This document shows, one piece after another, positions 33,552 through 41,687 of a DNA stretch of 64,000 bases. The notes under the pieces were generated by a model. That model worked only from the letters and a program-made list of their open reading frames with translations. It had not been told where the DNA came from and made no database searches. The position numbers were made by a program, and so were the translations under genes. This stretch comes from Nonomuraea sp. NBC_00507 (lineage in GTDB: Bacteria > Actinomycetota > Actinomycetes > Streptosporangiales > Streptosporangiaceae), in NCBI RefSeq assembly GCF_036013525.1, contig NZ_CP107854.1, positions 62,001 through 126,000 on the forward strand, read 5' to 3'. The stretch's first letter is position 1; each line of letters opens with the position of its first letter.

Positions 33552-34067
33552 GTGAAGACCCCGCAGAGTTGCGCACCCGCCTCGGCCGAGATCGCCGCAG
33601 ACGACCGACCGGTTTATCAGGAACGAGCCGCCCTGCTCGCATTTCTCACCGGCCACCACCCCGCCTGCATCGTTCACGGCGACCCGAGTCAGCCGGGGAT
33701 GGCCCTGCTCTACGTGCACACCCCACAGGGACAAATGTCCTGGCATCTCCACTCGGAGGACCTGGTCTTGTTTCCCCACGTGCCGAGGATGACGTACCCG
33801 GATGGGCCGCTGTGGGATGGCCACAGCACCACCCAGAAGTACCGGCGCCTGGACAGGCTGGTGCGCAAGTGCACCCCTTTGGGGGCAGCGCCTGATGACC
33901 TCGATGCCGCTGATGTTCAAGCCGGCCAGTTTCTGTTCATCAAGAAGGAAGATCGCGTGCAGGTGCTGGAAGTCCGGGAGGGCGGAGCACTGCTCAAGGT
34001 CCGGCGCCTGCGCGACCATGGCATTCGCTTCGCGCACCGCCGCGGCGACCGTTGGCACTACCTGTAG
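33552..34067 (+). CDS. hypothetical protein, 171 aa
   Basis: GTG 33552 follows AAGGAG. The product is soluble and contains WDGHSTTQKYRRLDRLVRK in the middle and an alternating strand pattern (FLFIKKEDRVQVLEVREGG) near the end. No family recognised. It is 178 bp behind the methyltransferase on the same strand; that gap has no convincing gene. Confidence 0.65.
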   Translation: MKTPQSCAPASAEIAADDRPVYQERAALLAFLTGHHPACIVHGDPSQPGMALLYVHTPQGQMSWHLHSEDLVLFPHVPRMTYPDGPLWDGHSTTQKYRRLDRLVRKCTPLGAAPDDLDAADVQAGQFLFIKKEDRVQVLEVREGGALLKVRRLRDHGIRFAHRRGDRWHYL

Positions 34068-34263
34068 CGGGCCGCCGCGGCCTCGCCTGGCTCGCCTCGT
34101 CGCCGAGCTCGTCGTGGCCCGCTCGCACCCACAGGGAGCGGCGCAAGGCCAGACAGGACGGCCTGTTCCACTAAGCCAGCAATCAGCCACCCCGCGCAGC
34201 GACTGCCCGGCGTGCACCACCACCACAGGTTCACAACTGATCAAGGAAGAGAAGGTCTCCGTC

Positions 34264-34700
34264 ATGACCGCTGCGACAATCCCGTCCCCCATGCTCGTCG
34301 CCGCCCGGCAGCACCTGGCGGCGACCGCCGAGCGGGCCTGCCAGGACAACGATCTGCTGACTCACCCGGTCGATCGAGCCGTCGTCGACGCCGTGCTCGG
34401 CTCGGCCGGTGCCCTGCTGGGCGACCGGCGTGCGGGTGAGCGTCTGGCAATGGCCAGTGACCAGCTGCGCCACCACGTCCAGCAGGGCCAGGCAGATCCC
34501 CAGGAAGCGGCCATCGCACACACCCTGCTGGCCATCCTGCACGCCCTCCACCCCATCTGGACCGGCAGGTCTTCCGCCACCTGGAGGCGGCTAACGCGCT
34601 GGTCAAGAGTCAGGGAGACGGCCCGACGGGCGGCGAGGCACTGGTGCAGTCGGCGCTGACCGGCCTCGCCTGCGCCCTGCTCGCCGCCCGAAACGCCTGA
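34264..34700 (+). pseudogene. helical protein gene with single-base frame break
   Basis: From ATG 34264 the frame gives a helical protein (RQHLAATAERACQ, VDAVLGSAGALLGDRRAG) up to LHALHPIWTG near 34568. The same frame then becomes arginine-rich (WRRLTRWSRVRETARRAARH) and stops at 34659. Another frame continues naturally as QVFRHLEAANALVKSQGDG and ends ALTGLACALLAARNA at 34700. Restoring one C, so that GGCAGG reads GGCCAGG, would join both parts into about 145 residues. Real mutation or base-calling error. Confidence 0.75.
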
Positions 34701-34733
34701 CTCTGCTCGGTCCACGACCGGTAGGAGACGACG

Positions 34734-34802
34734 ATGATCAACGACGGCGAGGCATTCGCGACGCGCGCCGCCCTGCACGGCGCGAAGATCGCCGCCGACT
34801 GA
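34734..34802 (+). CDS. possible small or truncated peptide, 22 codons
   Basis: ATG 34734 has GGAGACG upstream and the frame reads MINDGEAFATRAALHGAKIAAD before TGA. The following bases in another frame (LINPDGRAP) look like a continuation, so a further one-base break is possible. Low confidence. Confidence 0.3.
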   Translation: MINDGEAFATRAALHGAKIAAD

Positions 34803-34913
34803 TCAACCCAGACGGGCGCGCGCCACCGCGGCCGATCCGCCAAGACCTCCACGGCGGGCGCGCCCGCACACCCCACTTCCGATCCCAGAAAGATCAGGGA
34901 GGCAGATCTCATC

Positions 34914-35708
34914 ATGACGCAGCCCAACCCGGGCTTCGACCCGACCACTCTGCATGCGCGTCGGGACCCCAACGACCCGATGGACGCGACCCAGCATCCG
35001 GCCGATGATCGCTACTACCCGAGCGTGCCGCCGCCGGAGATGCCCGCCTGCGAGCTCGAAGCGCTGGTGATCTACCACGATTCCGTCACAGCTGGCGCCT
35101 GCACGTGCGGCTGGTGTGCGTTCTACAACGAACAGGACCGGCGCGCCCAGGCGGAACACGGCGGTGAGACGGTCAGGCGCTGCGACAACACCCGCGTCGG
35201 TGTGCTCGTCCGAGACTCCAGCAGCCGCCTGCTGGTCATCGACCGTGCTACCCCGCCGGGGGGCGTGACCGGGCTCGCCGGCCACCTCGACGAGCACGCT
35301 GTTCCCGAGAAGGCTGCCAGGGACGCGGTGCTGAAGGAGGTCGGACTGCAGGCCGTCCACCTGGACCTGCTGGTGTGCCGCTGGCGCGAGGACCGCTGCC
35401 GTCGCCAGACCGGTCCCGAAGGCATCGGTCATGAGTGGCACGTCTACCAGGCCCGGGCGGACGGCGCGCCTTCCGCCCGGGCCTGTCAGGCGTTCCGCGC
35501 CCGCTGGCTGACCCGGGGCCAGTTGCAGGCGCTGGTCGTCCGAACCGCGGCTTACGCCCGCGGCGAGCTCCCCGACGCGGAATGGTGGGCCAGCCCTGGC
35601 ATCGCGCCGGTCTGGGTGTTCTGGCTCAGCCTGGCCGGGCTGGTCACCGCCACGCGCGAGGACCTCGCCGCCATTGAGCAAGCCAGCAGCTGGCAGGTGC
35701 GCACATGA
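34914..35708 (+). CDS. Nudix-fold protein with degenerate Nudix box
   Basis: The 264-residue protein has a Nudix-like core: RVGVLVRDSSSRLLVID, the loop GHLDEHAVPEKAARDAVLKE and a C-terminal WLTRGQLQALV helix. In the box the expected REUxEE is replaced by DAVLKE, keeping only the last glutamate, so hydrolase activity is doubtful. The N-terminus has a C-x-C-x-x-C cluster (CTCGWC) that could bind zinc. It leads an operon with a GIY-YIG protein; stops and starts overlap. Confidence 0.75.
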   Translation: MTQPNPGFDPTTLHARRDPNDPMDATQHPADDRYYPSVPPPEMPACELEALVIYHDSVTAGACTCGWCAFYNEQDRRAQAEHGGETVRRCDNTRVGVLVRDSSSRLLVIDRATPPGGVTGLAGHLDEHAVPEKAARDAVLKEVGLQAVHLDLLVCRWREDRCRRQTGPEGIGHEWHVYQARADGAPSARACQAFRARWLTRGQLQALVVRTAAYARGELPDAEWWASPGIAPVWVFWLSLAGLVTATREDLAAIEQASSWQVRT

Positions 35709-36061
35709 CCGGCACGACGATGACGGCGGCGCCGGTCCGCGGAATCCCGGTCGACCCGCCGCCCGCCGTGGTGAGCCCGGTGGTGTACCTGCTGCACTTC
35801 GATCAGGCTTACCGGCACGCCGGCCACTACACCGGCTGGACCAGCGACCTGCGGGCCCGCCTGGCCGACCACGCCGCCGGACGGGGCTCGCGGTTGCTGG
35901 CTGTGGTGCGCGCGGCAGGGATCGGCTGGCGCCTGGCCCGCACCTGGCCGGGCGGCCGAGACCGGGAGCGAGCGCTCAAGCGGCAGGGCGGTGCCTCACG
36001 CCGTTGCCCGCTATGCGGGGTGCGCCCCCGCCTCACCGTGGGCGGGGAGGACCGCCGGTGA
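35705..36061 (+). CDS. GIY-YIG-like nuclease-fold protein
   Basis: The 118-residue product has VVYLLHFDQAYRHAGHYTGW, a GIY-YIG-like core in which the motif is altered (YLLHF ... HYTGW), followed by LRARLADHAAGRGSRLL and a basic helix DRERALKRQG and C-terminal CPLC. This compact family is frequent in actinobacteria on mobile DNA. Nuclease activity is predicted from the fold only. ATG 35705 overlaps the Nudix-like stop. Confidence 0.75.
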   Translation: MTGTTMTAAPVRGIPVDPPPAVVSPVVYLLHFDQAYRHAGHYTGWTSDLRARLADHAAGRGSRLLAVVRAAGIGWRLARTWPGGRDRERALKRQGGASRRCPLCGVRPRLTVGGEDRR

Positions 36062-36510
36062 CCGTCACCGACTCCGCCGCCTTCCCCGGCGCGCCGGCCC
36101 GCCTGCTGCGCGAGCTGGGGGTCGTCCGCGCCGAACTGGCCCGCGTCAAACGGCCAGCCCGCTCGTGCTGGCTGGCCGTGTCCTGCCCTGCCATGCCGGA
36201 CGAGGAGCGGCGGCTGCTGCACGTACGGCTGGAGCCTGGTCGGCGGGACCGTCGCCGTCCAGCGGTTGCAGAACGTCGAACCCGAGAGTCTGACGCTGAC
36301 CTACTTCGAGGAGAGCGTGCTGCCACGTCGGACCAGCTCGTCGAGGCGGTCGATGGCTGGCTACACACGCGACCGCAGCCGCAGGCGACCTACCCGCCGA
36401 ACCGGCCCCGCCCGGCGAAGATCCTCTACAGGTCCGTCGAGAACCAAAGCGATGGCTTCGCCGCCGAGCTGGCCGCGTACGCCCAACCGGGAGGCACGGA
36501 ACGCCGATGA
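36058..36510 (+). CDS. hypothetical protein with internally shifted segment
   Basis: GTG 36058 overlaps the previous stop and the frame stays open to 36510 (150 aa). Bases about 36235-36320 look out of frame: this frame reads an Arg-rich stretch with poor third-base G+C, while the +1 frame reads VAVQRLQNVEPESLTLTYFE with strong third-base G+C. The original frame then resumes convincingly (SDQLVEAVDGWLHTRPQP). Two compensating indels explain this. Function unknown. Confidence 0.6.
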   Translation: MTVTDSAAFPGAPARLLRELGVVRAELARVKRPARSCWLAVSCPAMPDEERRLLHVRLEPGRRDRRRPAVAERRTRESDADLLRGERAATSDQLVEAVDGWLHTRPQPQATYPPNRPRPAKILYRSVENQSDGFAAELAAYAQPGGTERR

Positions 36511-36641
36511 GCGTACCCGCCAGCCGGCCTCGTCGCGCCCACCCCGCTGCCCGGTCGGACCTCGTTGACGACGGCGGGGGTGGGCACGAGGAGCGGCGCC
36601 CCCTGGTCGTCGCCGAGAAGCGGCTGGGCTCGCGCCGCTAG
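36507..36641 (+). CDS. small hypothetical protein, 44 aa
   Basis: ATG 36507 overlaps the preceding stop (ATGA). The product is charged, with DDGGGGHEERRPLVVAEKRL. No motif. Kept because of coupling and codon usage. Confidence 0.4.
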   Translation: MSVPASRPRRAHPAARSDLVDDGGGGHEERRPLVVAEKRLGSRR

Positions 36642-36798
36642 AGGAAGGTGTGTGACGTCACAGTGAACGGCATGCCAGGTCACAGCTGTTGGTAGGGGAA
36701 CCGGGTACGCCACTGGTCACCGTACGTGTCACAGCGAGCGCAACTAGCACCTGGATAACTCAAGTGGTCACAATTCGCTGTCCACGAGAGGGAATGTC

Positions 36799-37203
36799 AT
36801 GTCCAGGCCGTTCATATCGCGATCCCGCACGTGTCGTGCGATCGCAATCGCCGCTCTGACCGGGGCGGCCCTCCTCGCTGGAGGCCCCCTGTCCGCTCAG
36901 GCCGCCACTCACACGATGGCACCGGGTGCGGCCTGGGTCGACGGGAACAGCCAGGAGGGCGAGGCCATCGTCTATGCCGGCCTAAAGCGGGTCACCGTCT
37001 GCGACTTCAATGCGAACGATGGAACGGCGGTTGGCATCAAGTACGCCACCAGCTTCCTGAGGGTCATCCAGGTGCAGGCCCCGCAAGGTGGCTGTGCGGA
37101 CGACAGCGTCTTCTTCGGCTCGATCACGATGGCCCGCTTCTGCTCGGGCTTCGCCGGAGGCTCGTTCCCGAGCAGGTGCGCAGCGACGGCCAGGTTTAGC
37201 TGA
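36799..37203 (+). CDS. secreted small protein
   Basis: ATG 36799 follows GAGAGGGAATG. The first 35 residues are a classical signal peptide (AIAIAALTGAALLAGGPLSAQAA). The mature 100 residues are beta-rich with four cysteines (VTVCDFN, GGCADD, RFCSGF, SRCAA) likely forming two disulfides, like small secreted proteins of actinomycetes. No enzyme motif. Preceded by a 157-bp gap that probably carries its own promoter. Confidence 0.8.
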   Translation: MSRPFISRSRTCRAIAIAALTGAALLAGGPLSAQAATHTMAPGAAWVDGNSQEGEAIVYAGLKRVTVCDFNANDGTAVGIKYATSFLRVIQVQAPQGGCADDSVFFGSITMARFCSGFAGGSFPSRCAATARFS

Positions 37204-37300
37204 CCGCTCGCTACGAAGCAGGGGGCGCGATACCGCGCCTATCCGTCCCCTCTCGGCGTCGTGGTGAGCAAGCAGTGCGTTAGACCTCGCGCCGAAGGCG

Positions 37301-37579
37301 TCAGGCGCCGCGGCCCAACTGGTTAAACAGCGTATCTACCTGTGCGACGTAGGCACGGAGTTTGTCTCGTTCAGCCGTCGCGCTGCGCAGCTGTCCCCGC
37401 AACCTGTCTTGCTCCTTGACTGCCCGGTCGCGTTCAGCCCGGGCCTTGTCGCGCTCGCTGAGGGCGCGGTCGCGCTGCTCCGTGAGCGAGTCAAACCGTC
37501 CCTTGAGCCACTCAAGAGCGGTTGTCGGGATGCCCGTGGGAGACTCATGCGCGCAGCCTCTCAAGGCACAGGTGTCCAC
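37301..37579 (-). CDS. small coiled-coil protein
   Basis: The 92-residue product is dominated by one coiled coil with heptad-like ERDKARAERDRAVKEQDRL repeats (residues about 30-75). GTG 37579 overlaps the end of the phosphotransferase gene, so it is coupled. An oligomerisation or adaptor role for the enzyme or regulator upstream is inference. Confidence 0.6.
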   Translation of the reverse strand: MDTCALRGCAHESPTGIPTTALEWLKGRFDSLTEQRDRALSERDKARAERDRAVKEQDRLRGQLRSATAERDKLRAYVAQVDTLFNQLGRGA

Positions 37580-38460
37580 CGCCACGGGCGCGGCCCGCGC
37601 TCGCCACGCAGGCACGCCAACCGCAGCTTCACCTCGTCGCGCCGCGCCGGGTTCTCCGCGGCGACCTGCGCGGCCATGCACGTCATGCGGAACTCGCGAA
37701 TGTCCCGCAGCGTCTCGAACCCGGCCCACGCGGTGACATCGTGCCCGTACGCCTTGACGAAGGTTCCGTAGTCCTCGGCCGTGATGCCGGCGATGCTGAA
37801 CGCCTTCACGGCTGTGGAGGTCAGGTCCCATTCGGGCGGGCCGATCGAGCAGCGCTCCAAGTCGAGCAGCACCACCTGGCCGTCGTCGGTGGAGACGACG
37901 TTGCCGATCCAGGCGTCGCCGTGCACGACGCTCTCGGGTAGCCCTTCGGGCAGTTCCGCGTACCGTGCTTCGAGCTCGGCTAGGTGGCGGCGCATCCAAT
38001 GCCGGTCCGCCTTGCGGAGCGTGGTGGCCCGGTCGATCCGCTCGCCCAGCCGCACGAACGGGTCCAGGCGGCCGACGTCGCATTCGACCGGCGGCGGCAG
38101 GTCATGCAGGCGGCGCAGCGCGGTGGCCACCTGCAGCGCGGTTCCATGCTTGTGCGGCGCCAGCTCCCGCCACCAGGTGACCGCGCGCCCGTCCACCTCG
38201 ACGGGCTGGTCGACGCCGGGCCACAACTGGACCGCGGGCACGTCGTGGGTCTCCAGCCATCTGGCCACCGCCACCTCGCGCGCCACGGCGGCGGCCTGGC
38301 CGGCGCGGGCGATGCGGGCGATGATGCCGCCCGGGAGTCGGAACAGGGCGTTCTCGCCGAGCCGGATCAGCTCGGCCCCAGCCGGGTCGAGCTCGGCGCG
38401 GCGGCTGGCCGCGCCGAGCACGTCCCGAGCTGCCACCTCGGCGCTGCTGGTCATGCTCAC
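37561..38460 (-). CDS. aminoglycoside-phosphotransferase-family protein
   Basis: The 299-residue protein has a kinase-like fold: VVHGDAWIGNVV (the catalytic HGDxxxxN loop) and LLDLERCSIGPPEWDL (the Mg-binding DxE region). The substrate is unknown; these enzymes phosphorylate aminoglycosides but also many other hydroxyl metabolites. GTG 38460 overlaps the stop of the XRE/TPR regulator, forming a regulator-kinase pair. Confidence 0.85.
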   Translation of the reverse strand: MSMTSSAEVAARDVLGAASRRAELDPAGAELIRLGENALFRLPGGIIARIARAGQAAAVAREVAVARWLETHDVPAVQLWPGVDQPVEVDGRAVTWWRELAPHKHGTALQVATALRRLHDLPPPVECDVGRLDPFVRLGERIDRATTLRKADRHWMRRHLAELEARYAELPEGLPESVVHGDAWIGNVVSTDDGQVVLLDLERCSIGPPEWDLTSTAVKAFSIAGITAEDYGTFVKAYGHDVTAWAGFETLRDIREFRMTCMAAQVAAENPARRDEVKLRLACLRGERGPRPWRWTPVP

Positions 38461-39821
38461 GGCTGGACCGCCGCCCGGATGCGGTGCCGCAGCTCGGCCA
38501 CCGGTGTTCGTTTCTCGTGCGGGCGGGCGAACTGGGCGAGTTCGCGCATGTCGTCCTGGGCGCGACGGGATCGGACCGTGCCCGCGTCTGCGACCGCACG
38601 CCCGCCAATGGCTGCGGCCTCCTCCGGGTCTCCGGCCGCCATGGTCAGGGAGGCGAGCTTGATGCCGCTGATCGCTCGGGACCGCACGTAGGCGGCGGTG
38701 TGCCCTTCCACCGCGCCGGCCAGCCTGGCGGATGCCTCGGCGACGTACTCGGCGTTGACCGCCTCATCGATGACCTTCCCATCGATCACCTTGCCCAGAG
38801 GCCGGCCGTCGATCGCCAGGTCGAACACCGCATGACCGGTGTCCCCCTGGTGCTGGGCGGCGTCGTAGTAGCGCATCCACGGTTTCTCCTCGCCGGGGTG
38901 GATACGGTTAAACTCCTTGTCTGCCTCCTTGACGGCCTCCCATGTTTCCGACACGCGGCCGAGTTTGGCGAACGCCCGCGCCTGGGCGGACCGCAGCATG
39001 GCGCGCTCGCCGGCGGTGAGCCGGTCGGCTCGGACGAGAGCGAACTCCACGAGCGTGAGCCCGTTGTCGGCGTCTCCGACCCAGATGGCTTGCCTCGCCA
39101 TGCTGGAAAGCACCTTCGCCCGTAGGTGCCAGTCGTTCGCCTCCTCGGCGCAGGTGAGGGCGACAGCGAACATCTTGCGGGCGTCGTCGTGGGCGTAGGC
39201 GTCGAACGCCATAAACGCGGCCGCGTGGCTGAGCCAGCCGACCGCCGAGTACAACGGATCGTGAAGCTTGGTTGGGCAGCACGACTGCTTGAGCAGCCCA
39301 AGCGCGAAGCGCAGTTGCGCGTTGACCGCCTCGCGGACCAGACAGCCGCCGTAGGTGTGATCCCAGGTGGTGAACACGTGGGCGATGTTCCGTAGCTCGG
39401 CGATGTCGGAGGGCTGGACGGCTGCGGGCGGACTGAGGGTCTGGCCAGGCATGGTCAGATCGGCGAGGGGAACGGCGGCGGCTGCCCCCATCGCGGTGCG
39501 GATGAACTGCTTGCGATCCACATCTGCAACGGTAGTTGGCGGATTGCGGCGCCCTGGGCGGGCGAATCCGAGGTCCTTGTCCTCGTCTATCCCACAGATG
39601 GCGCGCAGGGCGGCCCGGTAATCAGAGTTGGGCCAGCGCACCAGACCGCGTTCCAGCTTGCCGATGTAGTTGGCTGTCAGGCCCACATCGCGCTTGCGCT
39701 CGTTCAGGATCCAGGCGTTGACCAGATCCGCGAGGTCCTGCCGTGACGCGGACTCCCCAGGCGCTGACGGCGACGGCACCCGTTCACGCGCCCGCTGCAG
39801 CAGCACGTTGGGATCCGCCAT
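38457..39821 (-). CDS. XRE-family regulator with TPR-like domain
   Basis: The 454-residue protein has an N-terminal HTH region (LADLVNAWILNERKRDVGLTANYIGKLERG), a linker and a long helical TPR-like domain from about residue 130. ATG 39821 follows GAGGAGGTG. Three 11-bp direct repeats lie 53 bp upstream (39874-39906). Its overlap with the phosphotransferase gene suggests it controls that enzyme and the divergent genes starting at 39985. Confidence 0.88.
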   Translation of the reverse strand: MADPNVLLQRARERVPSPSAPGESASRQDLADLVNAWILNERKRDVGLTANYIGKLERGLVRWPNSDYRAALRAICGIDEDKDLGFARPGRRNPPTTVADVDRKQFIRTAMGAAAAVPLADLTMPGQTLSPPAAVQPSDIAELRNIAHVFTTWDHTYGGCLVREAVNAQLRFALGLLKQSCCPTKLHDPLYSAVGWLSHAAAFMAFDAYAHDDARKMFAVALTCAEEANDWHLRAKVLSSMARQAIWVGDADNGLTLVEFALVRADRLTAGERAMLRSAQARAFAKLGRVSETWEAVKEADKEFNRIHPGEEKPWMRYYDAAQHQGDTGHAVFDLAIDGRPLGKVIDGKVIDEAVNAEYVAEASARLAGAVEGHTAAYVRSRAISGIKLASLTMAAGDPEEAAAIGGRAVADAGTVRSRRAQDDMRELAQFARPHEKRTPVAELRHRIRAAVQP

Positions 39822-39873
39822 GGCGCACCTCCTCGCGGGCATCGTCGCACAGGAGGGCATCGGCAGGCCCGCG

Positions 39874-39906
39874 AATCTGCCCCCGATCTGCCCCTTGACT
39901 GCCCTA
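39874..39906 (-). promoter_or_regulatory. three tandem 11-bp direct repeats upstream of XRE/TPR gene
   Basis: Contiguous units: AATCTGCCCCC, GATCTGCCCCT, TGACTGCCCTA, sharing CTGCCC at an 11-bp period. A weaker fourth unit may precede them. They lie between divergent genes (39821 minus, 39985 plus). The sequence differs from 25900-25943 but the period is identical. Confidence 0.65.
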
Positions 39907-39984
39907 CTGGATGGCGTTCCCAAGCACTCGACGCGACTCCAGGGTGGATGGGACCCCTTCACCGCATGTGAGGAGCGGCACACG

Positions 39985-40344
39985 ATGCAGGCTCTTGACG
40001 CGGATCGTCACGAGGTCCGCGCGCGCTCGGCCGGCGTCCCGGTGCTTCCCGGTGGGTCGACCTGGCTCACCCTTCTCGTGTCGATCGACCGGGGCGAGAC
40101 GTGGCAGGCGAGCGGCACGCTCAACTTGCCCACCGCGCGGTACGACGCTGCCGCGCGCCTGTTCCTCATGACCGCGATGAGCACGGCGGCCGAGGATCAC
40201 GCCGTGGGCGTGGTGTGGCAGGCGCTCGCCTGGCCCGCCCGGGAGGGCGAGGACTGCCCGCCCGCCACGCCGCCCATTGTGTCGCTCCGCAGCGACGGTG
40301 AACCGGCCACCTCGAACGTTCCTTGTCACCTTCCACCCTCCTGA
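39985..40344 (+). CDS. hypothetical protein, 119 aa
   Basis: ATG 39985 follows GTGAGGAG. It is a soluble beta-rich small protein (STWLTLLVSIDRGETWQ) of unrecognised family, divergent from the XRE/TPR regulator and first of a run of small plus-strand genes to about 42.3 kb. Confidence 0.7.
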   Translation: MQALDADRHEVRARSAGVPVLPGGSTWLTLLVSIDRGETWQASGTLNLPTARYDAAARLFLMTAMSTAAEDHAVGVVWQALAWPAREGEDCPPATPPIVSLRSDGEPATSNVPCHLPPS

Positions 40345-40359
40345 CACCCAAGGTCCTTG

Positions 40360-40707
40360 ATGACGACCGACGTACCTACTGACCCGTCCCCAAACGACAA
40401 GCCCGCCGCGGGCAACGCCGAGGTCCTGAGTGACGAGACAGCTCAGTTCCTGGCCGCGCAGTTGCAGGCGTCGTGGGGCGGCCGCTGGCAGGTGATGTGG
40501 GAGCCCTGGGGCCGCAAGTTCCGGGCGTTCCCGGCGTACGCCATGGACGTCAACACACCGGTAGTGGGTCGCAGCCTCCGCGAGCTGTGGCGCAACGTCC
40601 TCGACGTTGACCAGGCGTTGCTGCTCGCGTTGGCCGAGGCCGTCCCGGCGCACCCGCCCACTGTCGTCCACATACCCCCCGGCTTCCTTCAGGAGGTGTT
40701 CGGGTGA
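40360..40707 (+). CDS. hypothetical protein, 115 aa
   Basis: ATG 40360 (TTG 40357 also in frame). The central WGGRWQVMWEPWGRKFRAFP and a final VHIPPGFLQEVFG look like a conserved small domain of actinobacteria, with no assigned function. The stop overlaps the next possible gene. Confidence 0.7.
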   Translation: MTTDVPTDPSPNDKPAAGNAEVLSDETAQFLAAQLQASWGGRWQVMWEPWGRKFRAFPAYAMDVNTPVVGRSLRELWRNVLDVDQALLLALAEAVPAHPPTVVHIPPGFLQEVFG

Positions 40708-40970
40708 TCAAGCGAGACGTGGCCGGGCAGGCGGCCCCGCGCGCGGGCGGGGAAGCTACGCCACGTCTTGGCGCGGACCGGCACGCGGATAGGGGAGTTG
40801 CCCCTTGCCGGCCGCGCACTACGGCGCGGGCCGACTATCCCCGTTCCATTCCCTCGGGCCCGCGCCGCCTCGACTCGCAGCCCACGACGGGAACCAGCAC
40901 GGCCGTGGGCTGCGAGATCCAACTTCCGGCCGCCTTCTTCCCCACAGCGCAACACGGTGATCACCCATGA
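40704..40970 (+). CDS. doubtful hypothetical protein, 88 aa
   Basis: GTG 40704 overlaps the previous stop and the frame ends overlapping the next ATG, which favours a gene. However, composition is Pro/Arg/Thr-rich, and in the middle another frame (KLRHVLARTGTRIGEL) has better codon usage, so the frame may be broken. Low confidence. Confidence 0.35.
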   Translation: MIKRDVAGQAAPRAGGEATPRLGADRHADRGVAPCRPRTTARADYPRSIPSGPRRLDSQPTTGTSTAVGCEIQLPAAFFPTAQHGDHP

Positions 40971-41245
40971 ACCCCACAACAGTCGCCCACCTGCGACTTT
41001 CCGCTCTCCGCAGGCGCCACCCTGCTTATGAGTTCGTCCGCGGCAGAGATGAGTCTGGTCAGGAGTGCTGGCAGGCGCGCCTGTGCGTGGAGATCACCCC
41101 GCCCATGCGGGCTGCCGGTGTTGTGGAGGTCATCCAGCGGCCCAACCACGACTTGCTTGTCTACGAGCTCTACCGCCAGGAGGTTGCCCTTCGCCCCTTC
41201 CACGCCACCCACTTGAATCCGCTGCCCCGGGCCTACGCGATATGA
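40967..41245 (+). CDS. hypothetical protein, 92 aa
   Basis: ATG 40967. Soluble, basic, with ALRRRHPAYEFVRGRDESG and LLVYELYRQEVALRPF. No family recognised. Tightly placed between its neighbours, so part of the same operon. Confidence 0.7.
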   Translation: MNPTTVAHLRLSALRRRHPAYEFVRGRDESGQECWQARLCVEITPPMRAAGVVEVIQRPNHDLLVYELYRQEVALRPFHATHLNPLPRAYAI

Positions 41246-41256
41246 GAGGAACCCGG

Positions 41257-41492
41257 ATGGATCTCATCATCCTCGTGTACGGCGACCCGTGGAGCCCCGA
41301 CCTGCCCCACGACGCGGCGCTCCGCCCTGGACTTGTCCGGGCATTCACCCTCGCGTGCCGAGCCGCGCACCGACTGATCTGCAAACGCATCGGCCCCAGC
41401 GGAGGAGAGCCCTCTCCGCCGCAGTCCGTCAAGGCGAGATCAGCCTGCGCGCCCTGCTCGGCACGACCACGCTCCAGTGCGACCCTGCGTGA
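41257..41492 (+). pseudogene. small gene with frame break
   Basis: From ATG 41257 the product reads MDLIILVYGDPWSPDLPH and remains plausible to CKRIGPSGG near 41403. It then turns into Ser/Pro-rich noise ending at 41523. Another frame carries ALSAAVRQGEISLRALLG and ends TTTLQCDPA at 41492, with good codon usage. A one-base change between 41390 and 41415 would join them. Confidence 0.65.
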
Positions 41493-41497
41493 CTCCG

Positions 41498-41546
41498 CAC
41501 CGCGCGCCGGGCGTCTCAGTTGAGGGGATCGCCCCGGCCCGCCTGG
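41498..41546 (+). pseudogene. remnant of a second GNAT-gene C-terminus
   Basis: This stretch encodes HRAPGVSVEGIAPARLELFG, closely matching the predicted C-terminus of the acetyltransferase gene ending near 42342 (VSVEGVTPACLELFGA when its frame is corrected). The rest of that second copy is missing. It suggests a tandem duplication reduced by deletion, or recombination between related acetyltransferase genes. Confidence 0.6.
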
Positions 41547-41687
41547 AGCTGTTCGGCGCCGGTCCCGTGATCAGCGGACAGTGCTCGACCCGTGACCGAA
41601 TGAGACGCGGGAGAGGAGAGTCCTGGGCTAGGCTCCGGCGCATGGTGTGACTGCCTGGACGGGCAGCCGCCATGGAGGGACTGAGCC

